A stretch of DNA of 64,000 nucleotides, from NCBI GenBank assembly GCA_021029095.1, contig JAJOHG010000099.1, forward strand, positions 38,427 to 102,426, given 5' to 3'. Positions 45,101-56,490 of this stretch are shown piece by piece. Position 1 is the first letter of the stretch; each line of letters starts with the position of its first letter. Made by a program: the position numbers and the translations under genes. The notes below the pieces were generated by a model that saw nothing but the letters and a program-made list of their open reading frames with translations, was not told where the DNA came from and made no database searches. The DNA comes from Phellopilus nigrolimitatus (lineage: Eukaryota; Basidiomycota; Agaricomycetes; Hymenochaetales; Hymenochaetaceae).

Positions 45101-46185
45101 CATCAGGGTGCTTTACTTTGTAATGCGCCTGGTACAAATTATAAAATCGACAAACTCTGCTATTCTTTCTTTTCTTCTTCCTTCGACCTGGCAGTGTCCA
45201 CAACATAATACTTCCGAGAACGGCAGAAAATGTCAGTACGTAATTTTAAAAGCGTACTGCGAGCGGCAAATAACACACCATGAGATGACAGCAAGAACCA
45301 TAAGGGTCCAAGTCAGACATAGGAGTCTTGCAATGCCACACGGCATCCTCGGAGGCCCAGGAGGCTGACGCCGCTGACAGCGCAAGGCTAGACAGCGGCT
45401 TGCTTCGACTGAACACATCCGAGCAGCGCCAACTTCCGCGCAGCAGACATGTCTGCCACCCCGCCGACAGCGCGCAGCTGGACGGGGCTGACACCATCGG
45501 TCTAGCTACATTACGGAAGTCGAGGGCTGGCTCCGTACGACGTGAACTTCCGCGGCTATTCGCCAGCAGACCTGTCCGTCTCCGCTCCGTTGGCGGCCGA
45601 AGCCGGGCGGAGCTGAGACCACATCGGAATGCCACATTATGGAAGTTGAGAGGTCGCCCTGAGTCGACGGACGGCGAAACACAAGGGTCTTGATTTGTCG
45701 TAACATGAATACAGCGAGGAGTGATGGGTGGCGTATGGGGAGAAGACTCGGGTAGGGTACTGCTAGGCGAGGATGTGTCTGAGAAGGGAAGAGATTAGTG
45801 GCAAGGAGGTATGCCATCGAGTACTACTTACATTCAAGAAGCAGCATCGTCATTCAGCCATACAAATGGGCCGAAAGAGTATAAGGGTAATCGTCGACGA
45901 AGTGATTGTCGCATTGAGGTGACCATGGCGGTATGCGCTAATTAGGCTGGCGGTAGTTAGGGCACGCTCTGCTCAATGGGACGTCAGGGAAGCTGCGATG
46001 AGTGGAGGAGAGCTGCTTACCTTGGAGTAGCAAGCGGCATAAGGTGGAGTCCTTATACTGAAGTAAAAGCTTTTCTCGCAGAAGAGGTGGTGGTAGGAGG
46101 GAAAGAGAGGCTGACGATGGAGGGCGCGAAGGGACGCGACTTTATGCGGTCCAAGACAAAGTTCGAACTCCGACACAGCACGTGA
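45101..46185 (-). repeat. About 1.09 kb dispersed repeat, copy 3
   Basis: Third copy of the unit at 36771-37855, same orientation, with sharp borders: the match starts at CATCAGGGTG (45101) and stops at CACGTGA (46185). Outside these points the sequence is unrelated to the arms, so the unit moves or duplicates independently of the inverted duplication. It includes the two internal diverged tandem units. Confidence 0.82.
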
Positions 46186-46668
46186 TCGTCTATACCATAT
46201 TCTCGGGACGGGTATGACGCACTGCAGATCCTTCGGCTGTACTCAGCAATTCGCTGCTTCTTCAGCCGCAATCTTTCTAAAGATTTCTCAAAAGATGGCA
46301 GATGGGAACCGCACGGCACTCATCTACAACCTACGAGTTTGGATTTCGAACAAATATTAATGATAGCTGTGGTTCGAGCTCGCACGCCCAGTGGATACGA
46401 GTTCTGGCAAACTTCAATCTTATGATGTGAGTGCGCTTGATGGTTTGGCTGATGATCGACACGACTGTGGTTGTTGAGCTTCAAATTCAACTTCATGAAA
46501 CCGATATCAAGTACGTGTAGGTTCGATTATCTCATAGTCATCAACTTCATCTGTGAGAGGTACTTAAGTACTTAAGGCTAGACAGTCTGACTTGGGATAC
46601 AAAAGGTCAATATCATTCTCGCAATTCGTAATTAATTCGCCCTCTTCCATACTCTTCAGCTTTTTATC
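46186..46668. promoter_or_regulatory. Upstream region of YG-motif gene
   Basis: About 480 bases between repeat copy 3 and the small gene. No exon found; presumably promoter and leader. Confidence 0.35.
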
Positions 46669-47160
46669 ATGCTATCCCCGTCCAGCTCAACATCCGACCT
46701 CCTGGAACGACCTTGCCCAGAATCACCCCCTCCAAAAGACTTCTCCGCCGCATTCATTGCGCTGTCAAACACCTACGGTATCGGTAACTCCACCGCTGCC
46801 TCACGAACACCGCTATGCACATCTGAAGGTGTCCCGACACCCGTTCACGCCATCCGAGCCTCAAAAAGGCCAACGAATCAAGCGCCAAAGTCTCGCCTTA
46901 CTCCGAAGAGCTGGGTCAGAGGATGGCTGCGAGCCTTGTCCGTCTTCGTTATTTCCTCTGGACGTTCGGAGCCCCATCAGACTATCATCCCCAAATCGAG
47001 ATGTGAGGATGTGACGGAGAAAGACTATAGGAGGGAGTTTGGCGCGCTGGAGACCGAGTATGCGATTGCAATCGGGATGTGTGAGTGGTCTACCATCAAT
47101 AATAGAACTGGTAAAACTGAGAAGGCCATCCTCAAAGCTTCTATGATGTCTCACAGGTGA
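46669..47160 (+). CDS. YG-motif small protein with two motif copies
   Basis: Open frame starting MLSPSSSTSD. Order of parts as in the 38596 gene: Ser/Pro-rich start, PKDFSAAFIALSNTYGIG, PTPVHAIRA, a helix (WVRGWLRALSVFVI), then a second, diverged motif EKDYRREFGALETEYAIA. A consensus donor GTGAGT at 47081 with acceptor CTCACAG at 47152 would give a short C terminus ending near 47178; unspliced, the frame runs to 47160 (163 residues). Either end is possible. Function unknown. Confidence 0.58.
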   Translation: MLSPSSSTSDLLERPCPESPPPKDFSAAFIALSNTYGIGNSTAASRTPLCTSEGVPTPVHAIRASKRPTNQAPKSRLTPKSWVRGWLRALSVFVISSGRSEPHQTIIPKSRCEDVTEKDYRREFGALETEYAIAIGMCEWSTINNRTGKTEKAILKASMMSHR

Positions 47161-47447
47161 AATCATGATATCAACTTGATGCTAGATCATCTTCCTTCCT
47201 TCGAGCTCTTGATGCAACCGCGTCTCCACATAGACTAGCCTTGTTTCTCAGTTCTTGCTTGAATCCGCAATAGTTTTGTCCATTTCGGCTAGCAAAATGT
47301 CCATATGGTGTCTGTATTTATGCAGAAAAACAAGTGAAGTCGACACGACCACGAAAGAAACGTACATTATCCAACATATTGTTTTTCTATGATAACAGCT
47401 ACTTGCGCACTTCATCACGATCTTAGTTCCTCGGATGACCGTGACTC

Positions 47448-49406
47448 TCAGTCATCAAAAATATCGAAATCAAGCCCCCACGATTTGCTTGGGTTGACGG
47501 CGCGCTGGGGTGGGTGGGCCGCCGCTGCCGCCTCGAGCTCAGCGAAAAGGTCTTCTGGGAGCGCAGTCACTGGAATTTCAAACACGATTTCGTTGCCATT
47601 TGGATAGCAGTGACGCATATGCCATCAGCAGAAGCGAAAAGAAAACAGTACCGACACTTACCGTGGAAATTATCTTCAATGCGAGAGGGAGTGACACTCT
47701 TCGGTAGGACAATAGTCTATTATATAGTATCAATTCATAAGTAGTCAATAACAAGGAGAGAAAGAAAAGACGTACACCGCGCTGGACGTGCCACGAAATG
47801 ATTACCTGGGCTGGCGTAATCTTGAGCGTCTCCGCGATCTTCTTGACCTGAGTGTCATTTGAGATGAAAGAACAATCAACGAGAACTGTCATGTCAGATG
47901 TAGTTACAGTGGATTGAGGAGATAAACGAACCTCTGGAACGCGCAACGACTTGCTGACCCCGTCCGTGCTACCGAGAGGGGAATACGCCTCTAGCAGAAG
48001 GCCATTTTCCTTTGACCACTGTCGACATGGTAAGCATCAAATAAAACACTGCGAGAAGCCGCGCTGACCTTGAGCAATTCCGGCTGAGGATTCCAGAAGT
48101 TCAACTCGACTTGGAGGACAGCAGGTTTGATTTTCAACGGGTTCGCAGTGAGGTTTTGAACACTGTAGAGGGCCTTTCATTAAGTAACGCATTTTGGACA
48201 AGACAGACCAGAAGTAAATCACCGTTTGATGTTGAAGCTGTAAGTTTGACACAACGCGAGGCGATTAAGATGCAAGCGTCAGAATGGTCAGAGTAAAAGG
48301 CGTACTTGCTAATCCCGATATTCCGGACTTTCCCTTCTCGACCATCTCCTCCAGCTTCTGCCACGTCTCATACGGGTTCTCTGTCAACTGCTTCTCATAG
48401 ACGTTCTTCCCGTCCGAACCCGGCTCTTTCCTGAATGCAATGGGCCTGAACAGTCATGAACAAGAAAAAAAGATACATATTAGACTCTGGAGAATGAACC
48501 AGTGTCAAAACGTATGAGGAAACGTACCAGTGAACGAGATAAAGGTCGAGATAGTCAGTCCCGAGCTTTTTCAATGAGTCGTCGAGAGCGGATTCGACAT
48601 TTTCGGGTGCATGGAAGTTGTTCCACAACTAATATCCGCTCTCTAGTCAAAAGTTTCTATCGCAACAGCAATAAGAAGCTCACCTTCGAAGTGAGCCAGA
48701 TGTCAGAGCGCGAGATACCACTTTCTTTGATAGCTTGGCCGACTTCTTCCTCGTTCTATGAGAATCAAAGAAACGGACCGGAATAATTGCACAGTCGAGG
48801 AGATTGAGTAGAAGGAGGTTTGAGGTCAGGAGTGAGGAAGAAGTGTGATGCCTTTGCTTACACGATAGATCCAAGCACCGTCAATATGACGATAGCCGGA
48901 CTCAAGAGCAACCTGTCCGTTGAGTATAAGCAAGTATATTGACAAGACTCAAACGGTATTAACGCACCTTCACAGCGGTACCGACTTCTCCCTTACCAGC
49001 CTGCCAAACACCTGTGTTGGAAAGGCTTCGAGTTAGATCTTGCAAGATGACGCATTTAGTCATCCCGTACCCAGAGCAACGGCAGGGATACGGTCCCCGG
49101 ATGGGAGTACGTAGTGTGTTGGTAGGGTAAGGTCGACGATGGAGGAGACTGAGCGAGTTTTGTCGACAGGTTCCTCTGCGCGCCGTGGCACGAAGACCAG
49201 AGACGTCCGCCAGTGAAAGACGATGTCCTTGAAATCACGCGAAGGCCAGAGAATGCAAAGTACATGATGGCGAGGAGTCCAAGACCGCGAACAAGAAGCG
49301 ATTTCAGTGGGTAAAGCTTGCGCGGACGGACTTTGAAGACACCGTCGGTATCGCTGTTCTCGTCTACGTGTAGCTTAGAGCTTCTAGTTGAAACCTCTGA
49401 ATACAT
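47448..49406 (-). CDS. Aldo-keto reductase, possibly membrane-anchored
   Basis: NAD(P)H-dependent carbonyl reductase family, many short exons. AKR landmarks on the minus strand: [24 protein letters not shown] (catalytic Asp and Tyr), LTSKLWN (Lys), LDLYLVHW (His), [67 protein letters not shown] and a C terminus ending DFDIFDD. The first exon from ATG 49406 adds about 90 residues with a hydrophobic segment ([19 protein letters not shown]), unusual for AKRs. Joining it to the AKR domain needs either a weak intron (GTCTCT...GCTCAG, about 49142-49198) or an indel, so the N terminus is less certain than the rest. Confidence 0.82.
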
Positions 49407-49908
49407 GTCACTGGCATGTAGACCTTAGCAAGCAAGAAGGAGCCGCAGATTATAAACAAAGTTCTCAGGGCAGTACGCGGATTATGTAACTCAATTATGT
49501 TACTTACCTAGCTGAAACCTTCTGGAAAGCGTCTTGTGCCAAAACTTTACAGAAGCCAATTCCGTAAAGCTCATATTCCAGATGCCCACGGGTTTCTTTT
49601 TTTTTTTTCTTTTTTTCTTCACAACAAGATTTTCTGACATATCTCCGATTTTGGTCACCATTCACCTTTATCAGAGTGATCGACCGTGGCTGTACTGTTC
49701 GAAGATGAGCCAATCGAGCTGCTCCTCTTATCTCTTTTGGAGGACTGCCATTGAGCAGCTTGTTAGCAGCTAGTTCATCGGTCGCTCGTCTCGCAACTCA
49801 GAGCCTGCACGAAGTGACAAGCCCTAGGAATTTTTGATCAGGTACTTTGTGCCTTTTCTTTCGATCCCGAAGTTTCATGCTTACTACATATTATTTTTGG
49901 CTCGACAG
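49407..49908. other. Divergent intergenic region
   Basis: Between AKR (minus) and NiCoT (plus) starts. Holds an interrupted T run at about 49589-49618. No gene recognised. Confidence 0.4.
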
Positions 49909-52080
49909 ATGACAAAATTCCTTGCATTGCGCAGATGGAAGTTGACACTCTTTGGGCGATCATTACTGCTGATCACCCTCGAGCTTCTGGCGAACGCGGC
50001 ATGCTGGATTGTCGCAGGACTCTTATTTGGACGGCGCGAAGAAACACGAGGGACGCTGAGTCTTGCGCTCCTGGCTTGGGTATGTCATGGACTTCGTGAA
50101 TATTCCCTATTATTGACTTATTTCAAAATTACCTTCAGACATTTGGCTTGCGACACGGTAAGAACTACAGTAAACCCACCTCTCAACTCGACAGCATATA
50201 CTCATGGAAATACTGCTCAGCTTTAGATGCAGATCACATTAGGTATATCGTTCGCGCGTTCGCTCTTACTTGTGCGACCTCATAAACGGGTCTCAGTGCC
50301 ATCGACAATGCCACCCGAGGTCTGATCAGCTTCGGACAGCTGCCAGTCACTTGTGGTCTTTTCTTCTCGCTTGGTCACAGCACGATCGTCATCGCTGTAG
50401 TACGTACTTTTTTACATGCTTTGGTGCTTTTTTACATGCTTTGATCTACATCGTCCCGTGCGTTCCTATGTAGTATTGTCTTGGTTTTACAAATAATTCT
50501 CCTAAACTCTTTCTTTCAAGCATCTTAACTGACCTCGAGATCATAGAACGTCGCTATCGCCATCAGCACAACCGTCTACGACAAAATAGATGGCATCGGC
50601 GCTGTCGGCGGGATCGTCGGAGCAGCTGTCAGCGGCTCATTTCTCTTCATCATTGGGCTCGCAAATTCGATAATACTGTACAAAATCATATGCAACCGTA
50701 GGAGGGTAGGCCTTCTTAGTCTCCCTCTTCCCACTTCAGCTAAATGCGTTTTTTTATGGAGTAGAGACAACGCGAGATTAGCGCTGCAGCTGCAGAGGGA
50801 GGCCAGGCAGCGGACTATGAAGACGACGCGAAAGCGGAAAAATCGATCATGATGCGTATACTCGGCCCAGTTACAACATTTGTCAATAAACCGTGGAAGG
50901 TATGTAACGATCTGTTTTTTTTCCCTTCTTTGTAAGTATGTTCTCATTTCCGCATTCCCCTTTTCCAGATGTATCCTGTCGGTGTATTATTTGGCTTGGG
51001 TATGTATTTCAGTCCTCCCTCACTTTAACCATTAATTTGATGCATGTGACAACGCAGGCTTCGACACGGCGTCGTCCATTGCCCTCCTCGCCGTGTCCGC
51101 ATTAGCAAAGAAGGACTCGGAAGGTAAAGGCATCCCACAGGCACAGATCGTCATTCTCCCAGTGCGTTCCTGACTCTGTTCCTTTTCCGCGATTCCCTAG
51201 TACACCAATGACACATTTCTATTCTAATCATATGCAGTTCCTCTTCACAGCAGGCATGACACTCGTCGACTCAGCCGACTCGATAGTCATGCTGTACTCA
51301 TATGCCGGCTTCCCAGAGCGCTCCCGAGCGCTCTTCGAACGGTGCGCGTCCAGCGGAGCGAGCGCGAAGAGCAGCCTCGCAATTGCGCGCGGGCGTACAC
51401 CCTCGATCATATCCGCTCCACCATCCATTGGGAGTATTGAACAAGCAGGCGTTTCTGAGCCTCTATCCAAGAAACCGTCTTACACATCGCCTGAGGATAG
51501 CGAGCGAGCGCCATCAGCGAGCGTCCCGCCGCGCCTCGCCGCGGAAATGCTAGGCCCTGCGAAATGCATACTGCACACCGCTCGAGGAGTCCGAAGAGAT
51601 GCGCAGGAGCCTGCTCGTCAAGCAAAATACAATGTCCGGGCTGAGCATCATGCTCACGCTCGTCAGCATCCTTGTCGCCTTTCAGGTACGGGTCCGCTTG
51701 CCCTTCTTTCTTTCTTCTATTGCAGCGTGTGTAATTTTGACAATCTTGCCCTGCGTGTGCAGTATTTCGTTGATTACGATCATGGGCCTCATTGGCGATA
51801 ATTGCAGAGCGTGCCAACGAGCGGCGGAAGACCCGACAGGCGGGGGACTCGCAGGGAAGCTGGTGGCGCGGTTGGGCGAAAGTACGTCTTTACTTGAGCG
51901 TGCTCCGTCTATGGAACGGGATTTATGGTGTGCACCTCTGTTTTATCTACACAGGCGAATGACGATTCCGGATTCATTGGCGCGGCGATTGTGGGCGGAT
52001 TTGTTGTCATCGTTGCCGGTTGGTACGGCAGCCGATGGGCGATACGAAAGACGAAGGTAAGGAGAGAGGACTGTGCATGA
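49909..52080 (+). CDS. NiCoT-family nickel/cobalt transporter
   Basis: High-affinity Ni2+/Co2+ uptake permease; in fungi this supplies nickel for urease. About nine short exons. Family signatures in order: a first membrane segment (SLLLITLELLANAACWIVAG), GLRHALDADHI spliced from three exons (50140-50270), AIDNATRGL, FFSLGHSTIVIAV, LGFDTASSIALLAVS, FTAGMTLVDSADSIVMLYSY, SGLSIMLTLVSILVAF, SLITIMGLIGD, WWRGWAKANDDSGFIGAAIV and GWYGSRWAIRKTK. A cytoplasmic loop of low complexity follows the DSADSI segment. Frame corrections are needed near 51580, 51765 and 51843, the last in a G5 run. The start at 49909 follows a possible acceptor, so a small upstream exon is possible. Confidence 0.88.
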
Positions 52081-52119
52081 GAGATTATAAAGAGTGTGGC
52101 TATCCTTTGGTAGGTGTAT

Positions 52120-53806
52120 ACGGCGCTATCTTTTCTTGGTGATTTCTTAGTGGATGTACGAATGAGACAGCGGTCTAACCAGAATGTGACGAAAATAGCA
52201 TTTATTGAGAGATGCAAATAAGGAAGCGAGCAAAATGAAAACTATGCGAAATAAACAAGAGTGTTCTTCTTTTTGCTCTGCACTGTTGACATTGAAGTCC
52301 TTCGTCAGCATTCTTGTGAACCGCAAAAACAATGTTTCATCGAAAGAAAAGGAAAAAAAAAACTCACCCTCTGCAATGCCACTGTGGAAGTGCTCGTGGC
52401 TAAGCTTAGTCGCGCCCTCCCTGAGCGCAATCATACCTGCTTCAACGCACACAGCCTTGAGCTGCGCAGCGTTGAACTCAGTCTGTGCTACGCGCAAGCT
52501 CGTCGAAGTTGACGTCCGTTGCGGTCGTCATCTTGCGCGAATGGATCTCGAGGATGCGTGCGCGCGCGGATTCGTTTGGCAGTGGGAACTCAATCTTGCG
52601 GTCAAGACGTCCAGAGCGTAGCAAGGCGGGATCGAGAATATCAATACGGTTCGTGGCGGCGATGACCTGAAATGAAAATTCGAGATTCATTCTCATGTGG
52701 CGTATTATCTATGGAAAAAGAGCGCACCTTGATCCGTTCGTCGCTGCTGAATCCGTCTAGCTGGTTGAGAAGTTCTAACATTGTACGCTGCACTTCACGG
52801 TCACCGCTTTTTTCCGAGTCGAAGCGCTTCGTGCCGATCGCGTCGAGTTCGTCAATGAAGATGATCGCAGGCGCTTTCTCTTTTGCGAGCTCGAATGCAT
52901 CGCGTACAAGTTTGGCGCCATCGCCGATAAACATCTGCACGAGCGAAGGGCCGGCGAGTTTGAGGAAACAGGCCTTTGTTTGAGCAGCACACGCCCTTGC
53001 CATGAGCGTCTTTCCGGTTCCTGGCGGGCCGTACATGAGCACGCCCTTTGGCGGCTTAATTCCCAACGTCTTAAACTTGTCCTGCGTGCTCCATTGGAAG
53101 CACAATAGCTTCAGCAAGCTCTTCTATTTGCTTGTCGAGACCACCGACGTCCGTGTATGTTTCCGTGGGACGCTCGTCCACCTCCATAGCCTTCACGCGA
53201 GAGTCATACTCAGCGGGAAGCGCGTCAAGAACTAAGTATGAGTCTTTGTTGACACCGATTAGGTCACCGGGCTTAAGCTTCTCGGCGGGGACGAGGCCGA
53301 TGAGTGGAAGGAAGACAGTCTGGCGTGTCGAGGTCTTAATGACGGCGCACTTGCCTTTACGCATGGAGTCAAGGTCCTGGTTCGCGCCATCCTCCTCGCC
53401 ATCAGGCCCGATATCCAGAATCTGTCCAGCAAGATGAGCAGTGTATAGATGTATATGCATGTGCATACATACCTCCACGACGTTGCCGACAAGGTAGGGC
53501 AAGACTTTGTTCTGCTTTATCTTCTCCCTATTGTCCCGAACCTTCTCCTTCATCGTGCTTTGCTCTGACTGTAGCCTGTGTGTCTCCGAGCGCATCACCT
53601 GAATTACATGAGCTTTGTGTCCGACGACAATGAGCTTACGCCGCACCTTTATATCGTTCTCGATGAGCCGTATTCGCGACAGGATATCCTCCGTGCTGAG
53701 ACTCATAATCTCCTCTGGAATGTCATGCCCAGGGCTCCACCACAGGCGGCGCCTCGTCGGGCGTCGTGTCCATCGTCGCTGGCGCTATTGGTGATTCTGC
53801 AGACAT
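52120..53806 (-). CDS. RPT5: 26S proteasome regulatory ATPase Rpt5
   Basis: AAA+ subunit of the 19S base that unfolds ubiquitinated substrates. Start ATG at 53806; exons on the minus strand to about 52120. Landmarks: [88 protein letters not shown], Walker A GPPGTGKT, Walker [34 protein letters not shown], the arginine-finger region [16 protein letters not shown], and [18 protein letters not shown]. Single extra bases near 53725, 53081 and 52480 interrupt the frame. In an essential gene these are almost certainly errors. The exact C terminus (usually an HbYX tail) could not be resolved after the exon ending in GIAE. Confidence 0.92.
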
Positions 53807-53954
53807 AGTGGAAGCTGAGGAAGTCGATGGTGACGAACGCGGTCGGACGCGCGTCGCCCTTAGTGGCTTACGAAAGAGAAGGTAGTTACCTTTTCTGGCC
53901 TCGCAGACCGTCCGTTCGCGCTCGTCGACGCGGTCAAGGTCAAGCACACCGGCC
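53807..53954. promoter_or_regulatory. Short divergent promoter, RPT5 / CTD-kinase cyclin
   Basis: About 150 bases separate the two divergent start codons, so the genes probably share a bidirectional promoter. No specific element (such as a PACE box) could be identified with confidence. Confidence 0.5.
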
Positions 53955-55438
53955 ATGGATTCTGGGCACTATTTTCCTCCGCCGTCGCCAGTCGCAGCTG
54001 CCAGCATCACATGTAAAATTCCACCTTCCGTACTTCTCACCCGCAGAGGTCGAATACCTGTCCGAGAAGCAGCGCGGCAAGCTCTCTGCCAACCAGGAGA
54101 AGCTCAGGCAGCAGGCTTGCGGGTTCATCGAGGCGGTAGGCGTGAAAATCGGATTGTAAGTATGTTGTATTTTCGAGTTGATGCTCGCTGATGCGAGTTG
54201 CGTAGCCCGAGGAAGACAATTGCTACGGCGCAGAGCCTCTACCACCGCTTTCACCTCTTCTTCCCGAGGAAGGATTTCAATTATTATGTACGCGTATTTC
54301 AAGTCGAATCTTTTTGAATGTGATTCTGATAGTGCGGAGAGTAGGACGTGACGATGGCCTTGTTTATACGTCTCGACAAAGATGCACGACACTCTCAAGA
54401 AACCTCGCGACATTCTCATGGTCTCATACGCCGTTCGATATCCGGAGCTAGCAGCTAGGTCAAAAGCAATTGGCGGTGAGGTCGAAATGGACCCCGTCGT
54501 AAGCAATCGCTCCTATCCTTCCCGAATATTTGGAATGACCGCTTGCAAATAGGCTGTAGAACAAGACCGACAGCACCTCCTAGGCATCGAGCGACTCGTC
54601 CTCGAAACGATCTGCTTCAACTTCACAGTCCGCATGCCCTTCCCCTACGTGATCAAGATCAGTCGCTCTCTCAGGACGTCGAAGAAGCTGACGAAACTTG
54701 CTTGGAGGCTGGCTGTCGATAGGTTCGCGAGCCTTTCCGTTCTATATTCCATTCGAGCGGTGAATGCTAATGAACATGCATTACGAGTAGCAGCCGCACG
54801 CTTGCACCGCTGCAGTACCCCCCACACGTCGTCGCCCTCGCGTGTATCTACCTCGCAGCTCTACTTTCGTCTTTCGAACAGCCAGCCCCGAACGACGTCC
54901 TTCCGGAAGAGCATTCAGATTATGAACTCGCGAAGACTCTGGGTCATCGAGGAGACTGGGAATCCACTTACAAAGCGTGCGTCGAGGACTTGGAGGGTAA
55001 GGAGATTTTCATAATTCGTATATACGGACGAGACTTACCACGTGCCTTCTCTGCCCAGAAATTTGCCACCACCTCCTTGACCTCCTCATCTACGCCGCCC
55101 AGAACCCGTCTGCAACCACTTCACCCACTACACCCTCATCCCCTTCTCCACAGACCTATGCCTCTCCACGCACGCCGCATTCTTCCCACGCTCTTCACGC
55201 CCCACACCAGGCCGTACCGCCCGTCCCGTACAAGCACGACACGCTTATGCGCCTGAAGATCCACCTCCGCGAGACTGAGCACCCTGCGCGGCCGCGCACG
55301 GACGCGGAAGACTCCGAAGGCGGTGCTGAGAGTCCGGACGATGTGTTCGGGAAGAGCGGCGACGCGGCGGGGCTGGGCAAGAACGAGGGGACTGTAAGAT
55401 TTATTTTCGGACCTGAGAGGCTTGTAGGTGCTGTGTAG
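53955..55438 (+). CDS. Cyclin subunit of CTD kinase (Ctk2/cyclin K-like)
   Basis: Partner of a Cdk12/Ctk1-type kinase that phosphorylates the RNA polymerase II CTD. Start MDSGHYFPPPSP. Cyclin box pieces across exons: LPYFSPAEVEYLSEKQRGKL, QEKLRQQACGFIEAVGVKIG, PRKTIATAQSLYHRFHLFFP, CLYVSTKMHDTLKKPRDIL, LLGIERLVLETICFNFTVRM. The second cyclin fold follows: LAPLQYPPHVVALACIYLAA, GDWESTYKACVEDLE and ICHHLLDLLIYAAQNP. The C terminus is Pro/Ser-rich and acidic. Frame corrections of one base are needed near 54008 and 54358, and around the exon starting at 55061. Divergently transcribed from RPT5. Confidence 0.82.
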
Positions 55439-56490
55439 TAGGACAATATTGCTCGAACATCTGTATCTATATTTTGACTGTGTGAGTATCTTCTTAACAT
55501 TTTTTTAGAGGAGTCGCTAACTATCTTGAAGATTGTTTTGCTAGATAGCGCTCTCCCTCAGATAAATTTCTCTAATGAAAAAGGAGAACATATACTTGTC
55601 TTCTTCGATTCCCTTCAACTTTGGTTTTGGAAGAATCAGCAGGATGAAATGAAGTAATTGAGAAAAGTCTATGCAGCGGGAAGAAAAAGGAAAGGGCCAT
55701 GCATTCCCCCCTGCCCTCTGGATTTTGGCGGCCGGCGTCCTCTCTGTGTCTGACACATCTCCTGTGGCATCCACGCACGATCAATGTGTGTCGTGGACGA
55801 ATTGCCCAGCAACCCAGGCTTATAGGCAGCTATCTCAGATGCACTGGTTTTCGGTCCACAGCTTCATATTGAAGGTGTGTTGGCGGACCAAGGGTGCTGA
55901 AGCACGAGCGCCAAGCTCGGGGAAGCTGAGCATGATGGACTCAAATAAGAGGTGCTAGCTCTTCAATCACAGAGAAAGGTGAACATGTGATGATAAAATA
56001 AGCTGAGTAAAGGGAGTGCTGAGAAGATTAGCTCTTATCGCCATGCCCACACCAGGCTGCAGTAGACCTACGCCGCGTCCGGGCTCCTTGGTGCATCTAC
56101 AGACTGGAACGAGTGCTACAGCTGGCAGGAGGTGTTCGCGTCTCTCCTCGAGATGGCGCTCGATCGGGTCATTCCTGTTCGACGACGTGGAGGGGCGACG
56201 TGTAAGGCAGTGCGCTCGAGTGGGGCGAGGACATGTCGGATCTCATCCACTCGGATGTTCAACATGTACACATGCAATAAGTAGCATTGCACCATGACAA
56301 TTGAAAACTAACCTTGCTAAAGCCCTGAGGTTCTGGTGAAAAAAAAAAAAAAAAAAAAAAAAAACAAGATGGTTATGGTTTTGACTGGGAGTAAAGCTCA
56401 GGCTGTAGAAGTAGACACCTATACCACTTTGTCACTTCGATGAGGGGATTTCAAACATATAATCCAGAATAGAATAATAACAAGCATCAT
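55439..56490. other. Intergenic with long A homopolymer
   Basis: Spacer between convergent ends. An A run of about 25 bases lies at 56340-56364. From about 56300 the sequence is clearly more AT-rich than the cyclin gene to its left. No gene recognised. Confidence 0.5.

Noticed and set aside
56340..56364. A25 run as a sign of retroposition of the kinase gene
   Set aside because: The gene is on the minus strand and keeps introns; the A run is on the plus strand, so the polarity is wrong for a retrocopy.
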